DNA of 64,000 bases from Nonomuraea sp. SBT364 (lineage in GTDB: Bacteria > Actinomycetota > Actinomycetes > Streptosporangiales > Streptosporangiaceae): contig NZ_LAVL01000001.1 of NCBI RefSeq assembly GCF_001083785.1, forward strand, positions 231,629-295,628, given 5' to 3'. Positions 34,730 to 42,824 of this stretch are shown piece after piece. The stretch's first letter is position 1. The number at the start of each line of letters is the position of its first letter. The position numbers were made by a program, and so were the translations under genes. The notes under the pieces were generated by a model, which worked only from the letters and a program-made list of their open reading frames with translations, did no database searches and was not told the origin of the DNA.

Positions 34730-36145
34730 ATGGCCGGAAGCGCGGCGGCGGGGTGGAGCGTGACCGGAACCTCCGCCTCCCGAGGCTCGGACGCCACCGC
34801 GAAGAGCCCTCTGATCCCCCTGGCTCTCGCCCAGTTCATCTGCAGCTTCGCGGGCTCCAACATGAACGTGATGATCAACGACATCGGCGAGGACCTGGAC
34901 ACGACGGTGCAGGGCGTGCAGGGCACGATCACGCTGTTCTTGTTGATCATGGCGGTGCTCATGATCCCTTGCAGCAAGCTGACCGACCGCTGGGGCCGCA
35001 AGAGGTGTTTCCTCGCGGGACTCATCCTGTATGGAATCGGCGCCCTGATCAGTGCGCTCTCACCAAGCCTCGCCGTACTGATCGTCGGCAACTCGGTGTT
35101 CGAGGGGGTGGGTACCGCCTTGCTGATCCCACCCGTCTACATTCTCGCGACGATGGCGTTCGACAACATCCAGTCGCGGGCCCGGGCGTTCGGCCTGATC
35201 AGCGGGATGGGCGGGGTCGGAGCGGCGGCGGGCCCGCTGATCGGTGGATCCATCGCGACGGCGATCGACTGGCGGGCCGCGTTCGTCTTCCAGGCGCTGG
35301 TCGTCTTGGTGATCGTCCGATTCAGCCGCCGGATCGCCGACCCGGTCGCACCGGATCCGACCCGTCCCTTCGACGCCGCCGGGGCGGTCCTGTCGGCGAT
35401 CGGCATGTTTCTCGTGGTGTTCGGAATCCTGCAGGCCGGCAGCGACGCCGCGCTGATGGCGGCGCTGCTCATCGCTGGAGCCGGCTTCCTGATCTGGTTC
35501 TTCCTGCACATCCGCTCCCGGGAACGGGCGGGCAAGGAGCCGTTGCTCACGACGGGACTGTTCCGGAACCGTACGTCCAATCTCGGGCTGGTCACCCAGA
35601 ACATGCAGTGGCTGGTTCTCATGGGGACGTCCTTCGTCGTCGCGGTCTTCCTCCAGACGGTCCGGGGGTACAACGCGATCGAGACAGGTGTCATCTTCAC
35701 CTCGGCGACCGTGGGGGTCCTGCTCACGTCGCTGGCCGCGGAGCGGCTCTCCAGGAAGCACTCGCAGAAGGCTCTGATCTCCTCGGGATTCGTCATGACC
35801 GTGGCGGGGATCGGCGTCCTGCTCGCCCTGGTGGGGGCGTCGTCCAGAGTCGTTGCCTTCGCGCCGGGGCTGCTGCTGATCGGGCTGGGCGTGGGGGTGA
35901 TGCTGACCCCGTCGGTCAACGTCGTGCAGTCCAGCTTTCCCGAAGTGCAACAAGGCGAGATCTCCGGATTGTCGCGCAGCGTCTCCAACCTGGGTTCGTC
36001 GTTCGGCACGGCGATCGCGGGCACGATCCTCATCTCCGGGCTGGCTGAAGGAAACCGTTCGTACGCCCTTGCCATGATCGCCCTTGGGATATTCGCCCTG
36101 GTAGGCCTCGCTGCCGCCATCCGGCTCCCCGCCGGCCGGGGATAG
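34730..36145 (+). CDS. MFS transporter, DHA2 (drug:H+ antiporter) type
   Basis: A 471-residue protein with about 14 membrane helices. Family motifs include KLTDRWGRKRCFLAG after helix 2 and GLISGMGGVGAAAGPLIGG (motif C of antiporters) in helix 5. It should export a drug or small organic compound using the proton gradient. Start is uncertain: ATG 34730 has no clear ribosome-binding site, GTG 34760 is ten codons inside. The gene ends 30 bases from the convergent GH15 gene. Confidence 0.9.
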   Translation: MAGSAAAGWSVTGTSASRGSDATAKSPLIPLALAQFICSFAGSNMNVMINDIGEDLDTTVQGVQGTITLFLLIMAVLMIPCSKLTDRWGRKRCFLAGLILYGIGALISALSPSLAVLIVGNSVFEGVGTALLIPPVYILATMAFDNIQSRARAFGLISGMGGVGAAAGPLIGGSIATAIDWRAAFVFQALVVLVIVRFSRRIADPVAPDPTRPFDAAGAVLSAIGMFLVVFGILQAGSDAALMAALLIAGAGFLIWFFLHIRSRERAGKEPLLTTGLFRNRTSNLGLVTQNMQWLVLMGTSFVVAVFLQTVRGYNAIETGVIFTSATVGVLLTSLAAERLSRKHSQKALISSGFVMTVAGIGVLLALVGASSRVVAFAPGLLLIGLGVGVMLTPSVNVVQSSFPEVQQGEISGLSRSVSNLGSSFGTAIAGTILISGLAEGNRSYALAMIALGIFALVGLAAAIRLPAGRG

Positions 36146-36175
36146 TCTCGCCGTGCCGGTGACGAGGTGTACGGT

Positions 36176-38008
36176 CTACGGCGCACCCGGTTCGGCGCGG
36201 TCGAGCTGCTCATCGAGGGCGATGGCGGCGGCGATGAGCGCCAGATGGGTGAACGCCTGCGGGAAGTTGCCGAGCTGCTCGCCCGACGGGCCGATCTCCT
36301 CGGCGAACAAGCCGACGTGGTTGGCGTAGGTGAGCATTTTGTCGAAGGCGTAGCGGGCCTGCTGCAGCCGTCCGGCGCGGGCCAGAGCCTCTACGTAGAG
36401 GAAACTGCACAGGTTGAAGGTCCCCTCCGAGCCGCGCAGCCCGTCGGGAGACGCGGCAGGGTCGTAGCGGTAGACGAGGCTGTCGCTGACCAGTTCCCCG
36501 TCCATGGCGTCGAGAGTGCTCAGCCAGGCCGGGTCGCGGGGGGAGATGAACCCGACGCGGGGCATGAGCAGGAGCGAGGCATCCAGCACGTCGGTGCCGT
36601 AATGCTGCACGAAAGCCTGCCGCTGCGGGCTCCAGCCGCGGTCGACGATCTGGTTGAAGACCGTGTCGCGAACGCTCCTCCAGCGCGCAAGGTCGGCAGG
36701 ACGGGAGTAGGCGGTGGCCATCCGGATGCCACGGTCGAAGGCGACCCAGGTCATCAGGCGGCTGTAGGTGAATTCCTGACGCCCACCGCGGGTCTCCCAG
36801 ATGCCCTCGTCGGGGCGGTCCCAGGTATCGGCCAGCCAGTCCAGCAGGCCGGCGAAGGACCGCCAGCCGCGGATGCCTCCGATCTCCTGTGCCTGGGCCA
36901 AGGCGTCGGCAGCCTCGCCATAGATGTCGAGCTGGAGCTGGTCGGCGGCGGCATTGCCGGCCCGTACCGGCCCGGACTTCCGATACCCCTCCAGGTGGTC
37001 GAGGACCTCCTCGGTGAGGTGCGGGTCTCCGTCGATCCGGTACATGATCTGCAGCGGCTCCTCCGAGGCGCCGCCGGCGTCGAGACGCTCGCGCAGCCAC
37101 GTACGGAAGGCTTGTGCCTCCTCGACGAAGCCGAGATCGAGCAGGGCCCGGACGGACAGAGAGGCATCGCGGATCCAGGTGTAGCGGTAGTCCCAGTTGC
37201 GTTCGCCGCCGATCTGTTCCGGCAGTCCCATGGTCGCGGCGGCGATCGGGGCACCGGTGGGCGCGTACGTGAGGAGCTTGAGGGTGATGGCCGAACGGTG
37301 GACCATGTCATTCCAGCGACCGCGGTAGCGGCAGGTGCGCAGCCAGCCGTGCCAGAAAGCGCGGCAGGATTCGAAGCTGTCGCGCACGCCGTCGGCGGTC
37401 ACGGGCGGCACGGGAAGGTGACCGTCGCTGTCGCTGGTCAGAACGATCGCGGCGATCTCACCGGCCTGGAGGGTGAAGTCGGCGATGACGTCCTCGCCGT
37501 CGGGACGCAGGGCGAAGGGGCCGACGGCCTGCAGGTGAAGGTCGGTGCCGGGGCCCCGGAAGATCGCTGATCCGGCATCGCCGAGGTCCAGGGTGTGCGC
37601 TGCCCGCCCGTAGTCGAAACGGGGACGGCAGGCGAAGGTGAAAGGCAGGCTCCCGCGAACCACCCGGGCGATCCGCACCAGGCGATGCCGGCCCGAAGGG
37701 GTGGCGGAGGTGTTCGGTTCCATGAAGTCAGCGATCTCGCCGACGCCGCCGGGAGCCATGAAGCGGGTGACGAGGATGGCGGTGTCCGGCAGGTAGAGCT
37801 GCCGTACGGACGCTTCGTCGTCGCGGTCCACGTCGGCGGCCAACCGGCAGTACCCGCCGCGCTCGCAGTCGAGGATGGACGCGAAGAGACTCGGGGAGTC
37901 GAACCGGGGCGTGCACCACCAGTCGACGGTCCCCGTCCCGGAGACGAGTGCGGCGGTTTGCAGGTCGCCGATCATGCCGTGGTCCGCGATCTGTGGGTAG
38001 CCGTTCAT
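36176..38008 (-). CDS. Glycoside hydrolase family 15 protein (glucoamylase/trehalase-like)
   Basis: A 610-residue protein. The N-terminal beta-sandwich begins IADHGMIGDLQTAALVSGTG then VDWWCTPRFDSPSLFASILD, and the (alpha/alpha)6 barrel has GGERNWDYRYTWIRDAS and, near the end, GSEGTFNLCSFLYVEALARA, where catalytic Glu residues lie in this family. Close relatives hydrolyse trehalose or alpha-glucans in the cytoplasm; there is no signal peptide. ATG 38008 follows GGAGG. Confidence 0.92.
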   Translation of the reverse strand: MNGYPQIADHGMIGDLQTAALVSGTGTVDWWCTPRFDSPSLFASILDCERGGYCRLAADVDRDDEASVRQLYLPDTAILVTRFMAPGGVGEIADFMEPNTSATPSGRHRLVRIARVVRGSLPFTFACRPRFDYGRAAHTLDLGDAGSAIFRGPGTDLHLQAVGPFALRPDGEDVIADFTLQAGEIAAIVLTSDSDGHLPVPPVTADGVRDSFESCRAFWHGWLRTCRYRGRWNDMVHRSAITLKLLTYAPTGAPIAAATMGLPEQIGGERNWDYRYTWIRDASLSVRALLDLGFVEEAQAFRTWLRERLDAGGASEEPLQIMYRIDGDPHLTEEVLDHLEGYRKSGPVRAGNAAADQLQLDIYGEAADALAQAQEIGGIRGWRSFAGLLDWLADTWDRPDEGIWETRGGRQEFTYSRLMTWVAFDRGIRMATAYSRPADLARWRSVRDTVFNQIVDRGWSPQRQAFVQHYGTDVLDASLLLMPRVGFISPRDPAWLSTLDAMDGELVSDSLVYRYDPAASPDGLRGSEGTFNLCSFLYVEALARAGRLQQARYAFDKMLTYANHVGLFAEEIGPSGEQLGNFPQAFTHLALIAAAIALDEQLDRAEPGAP

Positions 38009-38154
38009 AAGCCCTCCGTCGTGCGCCGGACGTACCGATCGACTGCCCCCGGGACTACCGGTCACCGAGGGGACGGAGCAGCATTTCCAGGCTAACTCCC
38101 GGCATAAGCCGAAGTCATCCGGGGTGCCGGCTACGCCCACTCCGAGGCCGATAA

Positions 38155-38204
38155 GGTCGTGCCCATGCGCACCGCCGAATTGCTCCAACACCTGCGTCGC
38201 GAGT
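38155..38204 (+). repeat. Direct repeat partner of 29845-29895
   Basis: The start region of this gene matches the remnant after the PSP1 gene at an offset of 8,310 bases. It is identical over 17 bases around the ATG and similar over about 50. It marks the right side of the apparent insertion. Confidence 0.65.
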
Positions 38205-38851
38205 CCGCGGCCTTCCGGGCCTGCCTCGACGGCGACCTGTCCGCCCCGGTCGAGCACTGCGGCGACTGGACGCTGTACGACCTGGCCGACCACCTCGGCG
38301 GCGGCAACCTGTGGGCGGCGACGGCGGTGACCGAGCGCCACGGCCGCCACGAGGCTCCGCCGGCGCCGCGTGACGGCCTCGGGGCGTGGTTCGACCAGAC
38401 CACCGAGACGCTGCTGAAAGCCCTCGACGGGGACCCGGCGGCCGAGGCCTGGACCTTCCACCCGCCCCACACGGTCGGCTTCTGGCAACGCCGCCGCCCG
38501 CTGGAGACGGTCATCCACCGCTGGGACGCCGAACACGCCCTCGGCCTGACGCCGTCCATCGATCCGGGGCTGGCCGGGGAGGGAGTGGCGGAGGTGTTCG
38601 ACACGATGGCGTCGCGCATGATCAAGCGCGGCCTCGCGCAGCCTCCCGCGTACGCCATCCGGGTACGCGCCTCGGACACCGGACAGACGTGGACCTATGG
38701 GCCCGGGGAGCCGGTCGCGGAGATCGCCGGCCGGGTGGAGGAACTGCTGCTGATGCTGTGGGGAAGGCTGCCCCGGTCCCACCCCGGGCTGAGGTGGGAA
38801 GGGGATGCCGCGGCCGGGCTGGCGATGCTCGACGGGCCGCTGACGCCCTGA
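38159..38851 (+). CDS. Maleylpyruvate isomerase family (mycothiol-dependent, DinB-like) protein
   Basis: A 230-residue member of the mycothiol-dependent DinB-like family: WTLYDLADHLGGGNLWA with the metal His, PLETVIHRWDAEHALG with further ligands, and a C-terminal domain ending in WGRLPRSHP. Some members isomerise maleylpyruvate, others conjugate mycothiol; the reaction here is unknown. Start is GTG 38159 or ATG 38165. The first 50 bases are duplicated after the PSP1 gene, suggesting the two genes were once adjacent. Confidence 0.85.
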   Translation: MPMRTAELLQHLRRESAAFRACLDGDLSAPVEHCGDWTLYDLADHLGGGNLWAATAVTERHGRHEAPPAPRDGLGAWFDQTTETLLKALDGDPAAEAWTFHPPHTVGFWQRRRPLETVIHRWDAEHALGLTPSIDPGLAGEGVAEVFDTMASRMIKRGLAQPPAYAIRVRASDTGQTWTYGPGEPVAEIAGRVEELLLMLWGRLPRSHPGLRWEGDAAAGLAMLDGPLTP

Positions 38852-38910
38852 GCTTTCCGGGGAGCGAGGACCCCTTGGGCTCCTGTAGACTCTTTCAAGC
38901 TGTACGGCAC

Positions 38911-38984
38911 GCCGCCTTAGCTCAGTCGGCCAGAGCACTTCACTCGTAATGAAGGGGTCTGGGGTTCGAATCCCCAAGGCGGCT
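38911..38984 (+). tRNA. tRNA-Thr (anticodon CGT)
   Basis: GCCGCCT pairs with AGGCGGC in the acceptor stem. The D arm is GCTCAGTCGGCCAGAGC. The anticodon arm CTTCA-CTCGTAA-TGAAG gives anticodon CGT (Thr). The T arm CTGGGGTTCGAATCCCCAA is regular. CCA is not encoded. A terminator hairpin follows within ten bases. Its 3' half is copied at 39564-39609, marking it as an integration target. Confidence 0.95.
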
Positions 38985-38985
38985 C
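38940..38985 (+). repeat. Attachment-site copy in tRNA-Thr (attL-like)
   Basis: These 46 bases from the anticodon loop to the 3' end recur at 39564-39609 with one mismatch. This is the standard footprint of a tyrosine-integrase element that rebuilds the tRNA 3' end on entry. Confidence 0.8.
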
Positions 38986-38992
38986 CCAGGTC

Positions 38993-39025
38993 AAAGGCCC
39001 CTCGCGATGATCGCGGGGGGCCTTT
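38993..39025 (+). terminator. Terminator after tRNA-Thr
   Basis: AAAGGCCCCTCGCGA and TCGCGGGGGGCCTTT form a 15-base stem with one G-T pair around a three-base loop, followed by T. It lies eight bases after the tRNA. Confidence 0.8.
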
Positions 39026-39039
39026 TGCTAACACTCTTG

Positions 39040-39210
39040 CTAACAGGAGTCGTCGACCGTCTGGGCGAAGACGTCGGCGGCGGCAGTCTCCGCCGAGCGG
39101 ATGACATGGACGGGACGCCGGCCAAGAGCAGCAGGATTGCGTGGGCGTGGCGTAGGTCGTGCAGGCGAATCACTGGTAGTGGTTCGGTGGCGGTGGTGGG
39201 ATAGATAGGG
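39040..39210 (-). pseudogene. Tyrosine integrase, C-terminal remnant
   Basis: The minus strand reads PVIRLHDLRHAHAILLLLAG VP, carrying the HxLRH box of tyrosine recombinases. The frame then slips to VHVIRSAETAAADVFAQTVD before TAG 39040-39042. The box with the second His and the catalytic Tyr is missing, so an internal deletion has removed the active site. It sits right beside the tRNA-Thr attachment copy, as integrase genes do. The direct repeat TTGCTAAC-ACTC-TTGCTAAC at its end may be an arm-type site. Confidence 0.7.
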
Positions 39211-39563
39211 CCGCCCCAGGCTGTCATGAACACGCTGTGTCCATCCCCTGAAAGCGTTGAGACTCGGTTATGCGGCGATGGTCTCCTGAGACCTCGCCTT
39301 GGTGGCTGCTCGCGCATCCAGGAAGGCCGTGACGATCGCTGACTTCGGTGCTCGCTGCACGGAGCTGGGGCGATCGGCTGGCGCGGACCGGCTTCCGCCG
39401 GCCCTTGCCACTGGAACATGAGGGCTGAGGCCGATGCCCTGCTAACGGAGGTGCTGACAACGCGCCTGGACGGTCATGGATGCTAGTGGGCGTAGCCCCG
39501 GTCTTGAGACAGCACTGAGCAGCCACTCTGGCCTCACCTGGGCCGCCTTGGACGATCGTGTTC
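39211..39563. other. Remnant interior of the tRNA-Thr element
   Basis: About 350 bases lie between the integrase remnant and the second attachment copy. I see no intact gene or RNA. Open frames crossing it have no recognisable content. Confidence 0.4.
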
Positions 39564-39609
39564 TCACTCGTAATGAAGGGGGCTGGGGTTCGAATCCCCA
39601 AGGCGGCTC
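39564..39609 (+). repeat. Second attachment-site copy (attR-like)
   Basis: This copy of the tRNA-Thr 3' half has one changed base (G for T after GAAGGGG). The 5' half of the tRNA is absent, so it is not a gene. With the copy at 38940 it frames a 0.6-kb element scar. Confidence 0.8.
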
Positions 39610-39610
39610 G

Positions 39611-39646
39611 TCAGAAGCCCCTCAAGGGATCTTGAGGGGCTTCTGA
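39611..39646. terminator. Strong terminator hairpin
   Basis: TCAGAAGCCCCTCAAG and CTTGAGGGGCTTCTGA form a perfect 16-base stem around GGAT. It probably terminated the tRNA before the element entered and now also serves the leftward lipoprotein gene. Confidence 0.85.
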
Positions 39647-39685
39647 GTGTCTAAGTGAGTGATTGAGCCTCAGACATTGGCCAGG

Positions 39686-40036
39686 CTAATAGCTGTCACT
39701 CCAGCGATACCAAGGACCCTGGATGTGCTCGAAGGACGAAGCGACCGCCGGATTGGAGTCATCAACCGGAGTGCGCTCGGGGCTCCATACGTAGCCGTAT
39801 GGGTCCACGCTAGGCCCGTTCTCGCCCACCTTGAAATAGACGCGGTCACCTTCTCGATAGACAGCTTGAAACTCAACCTGCCCGACCTCCAGTGGCCGGT
39901 TCGTCAGGCTGCCTTCTGGTTTGAGTGCCTGGGCGACCTGCTCCATCTTGGTGAAAGAACGCGTGATGCGTTCCTCCTCGCCGGGCCCGCAGGACGTCAA
40001 CGCTGCCAGGACAACGATGGTGGCCAGTCGTTTCAC
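39686..40036 (-). CDS. Small lipoprotein (116 aa)
   Basis: GTG 40036 opens a lipoprotein signal peptide, KRLATIVVLAALTSCGPGEE, with a lipobox ending in the modified Cys. About 100 residues follow (FQAVYREGDRVYFKVGENG; YGYVWSPERTPVDDSNPAVA) without a recognised domain. It should be attached to the outer face of the cell membrane. The start overlaps the end of an integrase remnant by four bases, so expression may depend on leftover sequence of that gene. Confidence 0.7.
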   Translation of the reverse strand: MKRLATIVVLAALTSCGPGEEERITRSFTKMEQVAQALKPEGSLTNRPLEVGQVEFQAVYREGDRVYFKVGENGPSVDPYGYVWSPERTPVDDSNPAVASSFEHIQGPWYRWSDSY

Positions 40037-40317
40037 ACCTTGATTGTCCCTGCCTCAATACCTGCCCGGGACGAAGACGGTCGTTCGTATCCAGAGCCGA
40101 AGATCCGGTCCCTTGCCATAGCGTCTCCTTGACGGACGGGGCGGATCTGCTTGCGGTAGACCAGTTCGGTTACCGCTGTGCTGCTGTGGCCGACCAGCCT
40201 GGAGATTTCCTCCAGTGGGATGCTCTGGTCTGAGAGCAGGGACACGAAGCTGTGCCGCAACTCCCCGGGCGTCCACGTGTCGGGTCGGTTTCGTCGAAGC
40301 TGGTACGTGGGTGACAC
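40033..40317 (-). pseudogene. Tyrosine recombinase, C-terminal fragment
   Basis: A 94-codon frame carries the second half of a tyrosine recombinase catalytic domain: WTPGELRHSFVSLLSDQSIP, LEEISRLVGHSSTAVTELVY then RKQIRPV. The second Arg, the HxxT-type His and the nucleophilic Tyr are present, but the N-terminal core-binding domain and first catalytic Arg are missing. It is a different integrase from the remnant at 39040. Its 3' end overlaps the lipoprotein start. Confidence 0.75.
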
Positions 40318-40350
40318 TCCGGCTAAATGATCTGTCGTTTCTCCTGGCGG

Positions 40351-40836
40351 CTATTGAACCGGGGATCGGTGGCCGTGTCCCGGTGACGGGCGCGGGAGTT
40401 CTTCGATGGTCAGGTCGGAGAAGATTAGGGTGAGGTCGTGCACGTTGGTCTCGATCCGGACTTCATGGAAATCGATGCCGATGGCTGTCGCCCAGTTGCG
40501 GGCGGTGGGTGAGTCGGTGATGAGCGTGGCGCCGGGATAGAGCGCCTGCCAGTTGACGCCCCAGACGTGTCCGTCGTACTCCACCCCGGTTTCGTAGGTG
40601 GTGAGCCGGTCATCGAGCGAGACCCGCCAGGTGCGGGCCGGGAGCGCGGTGGCGCAGGTGGCCTGCACGCAGTACCGGAACAGGTAACGCAGCGGCGGCG
40701 GCGTGGTCCCGGTCCGAGGATCGGGCATCGGCAGGACCACGAGCTGGTAGTCGCGCGAGTAGTCCACGAACCCGTGCCGCAGCAGAGACCGGTCGAAGAG
40801 GTCGTCCAACGTTTGCTGCAGTTTGATCACGTCCAT
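40351..40836 (-). CDS. YxiG-like domain protein (161 aa)
   Basis: The protein resembles YxiG-like proteins of Streptomyces: LQQTLDDLFDRSLLRHGFVD, YSRDYQLVVLPMPDPRTG, RYLFRYCVQA, WRVSLDDRLTTYETGV and FHEVRIETNVHDLTLIFSDL. It is cytoplasmic, without signal or membrane helices. Function unknown; relatives occur beside polymorphic toxins, so an immunity-type role is possible. ATG 40836. Confidence 0.75.
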   Translation of the reverse strand: MDVIKLQQTLDDLFDRSLLRHGFVDYSRDYQLVVLPMPDPRTGTTPPPLRYLFRYCVQATCATALPARTWRVSLDDRLTTYETGVEYDGHVWGVNWQALYPGATLITDSPTARNWATAIGIDFHEVRIETNVHDLTLIFSDLTIEELPRPSPGHGHRSPVQ

Positions 40837-40949
40837 GAGAACACAGTTCTACCCGCCTGAGGTGACCTTCCACTGGTGCTGGGGGCTTGCGCGCTTTGAA
40901 GCGGGTGATCGGCTCGGTGGTGGTGCGGGCGACCTCAGGTAGGAGGGGG

Positions 40950-41573
40950 CTACTGGCCGACGCGGCCGTCGATGCGTTCGCGCAGGAGGTCGGCGTGGCC
41001 GCAGTGGCGGGCGTACTCGGTGATGTGCGCGACCAGCATGTCGCGGAGCGACAGGTCCGAACCGTTGGGGCCCAGGTCGGAGACGCCGGCGTTCAGGGTG
41101 CCCAGATCGGGGACTCCGGCCACGAACCGGTCGGCGAGCTCTGACTCGGTCCGCCACTGCCGCCAGGCGTCCTCCACGACCGCCGGATCGGCGATGGCGC
41201 CGTTGAAGTCGCCGTCGCGGTCCTCGTCGGTGCAGTACAGCTTCGGCGCGTCGTCGCCGGCCATGACCCGGCGGAGGTGCCGTTCGGCCTCGGTCAGGTG
41301 CCGGACCAGCCCGAGCAGGGACATCGTGGACGGTGGTACGGATCGGCGGGCGAGCTGCTCGGCATCCAGGCCCGCGCACTTCATTTCCAGGGTGAGGCGG
41401 TGGTGGCGCAGGTAGTCGAGCAGGATGCCGCGTTCGTCGAGGGCCTCGTCCTCGGTTTCGCGCGGGTCGTCGGCCGGGTCCACCCACATGTCGCGGTACA
41501 CGGTCGCCTGCGTCCACCGGGTCGGAACGGGTTCACTCGCATCCGGGGTAGTCATCTCGGCATCGTCGGTCAT
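40950..41573 (-). CDS. DinB family protein (DUF664 type)
   Basis: A 207-residue protein with the DinB four-helix metal-binding fold: LLDYLRHHRLTLEMKCAGLD, SLLGLVRHLTEAERHLRRVM and LRDMLVAHITEYARHCGHAD supply the three His ligands. Members act as thiol-dependent transferases or have unknown roles. ATG 41573 follows GGAAGG and is preferred to 41591. Confidence 0.88.
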   Translation of the reverse strand: MTDDAEMTTPDASEPVPTRWTQATVYRDMWVDPADDPRETEDEALDERGILLDYLRHHRLTLEMKCAGLDAEQLARRSVPPSTMSLLGLVRHLTEAERHLRRVMAGDDAPKLYCTDEDRDGDFNGAIADPAVVEDAWRQWRTESELADRFVAGVPDLGTLNAGVSDLGPNGSDLSLRDMLVAHITEYARHCGHADLLRERIDGRVGQ

Positions 41574-41714
41574 TCGCCTTCCAGGCGCCACTGAATATCG
41601 GCGGCCTTCCGTACATGGGGCGTTTCTAATGATCCAGCCGTGTACTGAGTGTTAGGAAATAACTACCATCGGTGATGAACGATGGTCGTTCACGTACACA
41701 CCACGGAGGGTTCA

Positions 41715-41954
41715 GTGCGTACATCTCCCCGTAAGATCGCCGCTGCCGCAGTGATCGCCGTCGCCGGTGGTCTCGTCCTGCCGGCGTCGGCCGCCCATGC
41801 GGTCGTCGATCCCACGACGCTCTCGTCCGTACAGTCGATCACGAGGCTGGATCCCGTACTGATGGCCAACTGCGCGACGGGCAGCGTCGCCGATCCCGTC
41901 GGAGCGGTCGCGGTTCCGCCCGAAGTCCCGCTCGTGGGGTGCCTCACCCTCTGA
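41715..41954 (+). CDS. Small secreted protein (79 aa)
   Basis: GTG 41715 follows GGAGGG. A signal peptide (KIAAAAVIAVAGGLVLPASA AHA) leaves a mature part of about 50 residues with two Cys (ANCATGS, LVGCLTL) that may form a disulphide. No family recognised. A strong terminator follows. Confidence 0.7.
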   Translation: MRTSPRKIAAAAVIAVAGGLVLPASAAHAVVDPTTLSSVQSITRLDPVLMANCATGSVADPVGAVAVPPEVPLVGCLTL

Positions 41955-41963
41955 TCGTCCGCC

Positions 41964-41997
41964 GAAGGCCCCCTCGCGGTGACCGCGGGGGGCCTTC
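41964..41997 (+). terminator. Terminator after the small secreted protein
   Basis: GAAGGCCCCCTCGCGG and CCGCGGGGGGCCTTC form a long stem with one bulge ten bases after the stop codon. Confidence 0.75.
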
Positions 41998-42029
41998 CAG
42001 CCGTCCGGTCGGCTTGATGGGGGGCTGGC

Positions 42030-42359
42030 GTGCTGGACGTGCGGGTAGGCAAACTGGGTGTCGTGGGTCTTGAACTGAGCAACTACCCGGTTCTGCGGGG
42101 GCCCGAGGGCGGGCCGTACGCGTGTCCCTGCTGTCGGTATGTGACCTTGGACGAGCGTGGCGGGTCCGAGATCTGCCCGGTGTGCTTCTGGGAGGACGAC
42201 GGCCAGGACGACCCGGATGCCGATGTCGTGCTGGGCGGGCCCAACGGCGGCTTGAGCCTGACCCAGGCGCGGCGCAACTTTCTCGCCTTCGGCGCCTGTG
42301 AGGAAAGCATGCGCCGTAACGTCCGGGCGCCTCGGCCGGAGGAGGAGCCGGCGAGCTGA
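42030..42359 (+). CDS. CPCC family cysteine-rich protein
   Basis: A 109-residue protein with the CPCC family core: YACPCCRYVTLDERG then EICPVCFWEDDGQDDPDADV and NGGLSLTQARRNFLAFGA. The four Cys probably bind zinc. Members often sit next to polymorphic toxin or SUKH-type genes; function unknown. GTG 42030 follows a G-rich stretch. Confidence 0.85.
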   Translation: MLDVRVGKLGVVGLELSNYPVLRGPEGGPYACPCCRYVTLDERGGSEICPVCFWEDDGQDDPDADVVLGGPNGGLSLTQARRNFLAFGACEESMRRNVRAPRPEEEPAS

Positions 42360-42417
42360 CAGGCGGCGCCGGGCTGTCGAAGTCGTTGGGAGACTCGAAC
42401 TCGTCCGGCAGGCATAG

Positions 42418-42768
42418 GTCGACCGGACGGTCGGCCTGGTGCCGGGACTGGCCGAGCGGCTGCAGCGCTGCACCGGGGCGACGAGGATCGTGAGCTCCGC
42501 CGCGCACCCGTTCTGCTTCCGGCGGTTGGCGGGACCCGGCGGGGCGCTGGCCGGCGACGCCGGACATTTCAAGGACCCGGGCACGGCGTAGGGCATCCGC
42601 GACGCCCTGCGGTTCGGGCGGCTGCTTGGGGGAGCGGGTCGCCTGCGCGCGCTGCGCGGCAACCCGCGCTCCCGTCCGGCCGTGCTGAAAACGACGGGCG
42701 CGTCGTTGCGCGAGATGACCGGGCACCACGCCGAGGCCGAACGACTGCTGCGCCCGGCTCAAGGGTGA
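42418..42768 (+). pseudogene. FAD-dependent monooxygenase, C-terminal remnant
   Basis: One frame reads GALAGDAGHFKDPGTA, stop, GIRDALRFGRLLGGAGRLRA, the FAD/pyrophosphate-binding GDAxHxxDPxxxxGxxDAL motif of aromatic-ring hydroxylases and halogenases. TAG 42589-42591 replaces the usual Gln between TA and GIRDAL. The N-terminal Rossmann part is missing. Clearly a pseudogene. Confidence 0.75.
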
Positions 42769-42824
42769 TCCGTCCGCTGGGCCGGGTCTCGTACGAGCGG
42801 GGGCGGGGTCGCTAGGTTGGGCCG

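Noticed and set aside
34678..36048. Arg/Gly-rich plus-strand frame overlapping the MFS gene
   Set aside because: It is a shadow of the transporter, whose helices and motifs are in the other frame.
39564..39609. Second tRNA-Thr gene
   Set aside because: Only the 3' half is present; the acceptor 5' strand and D arm are missing.
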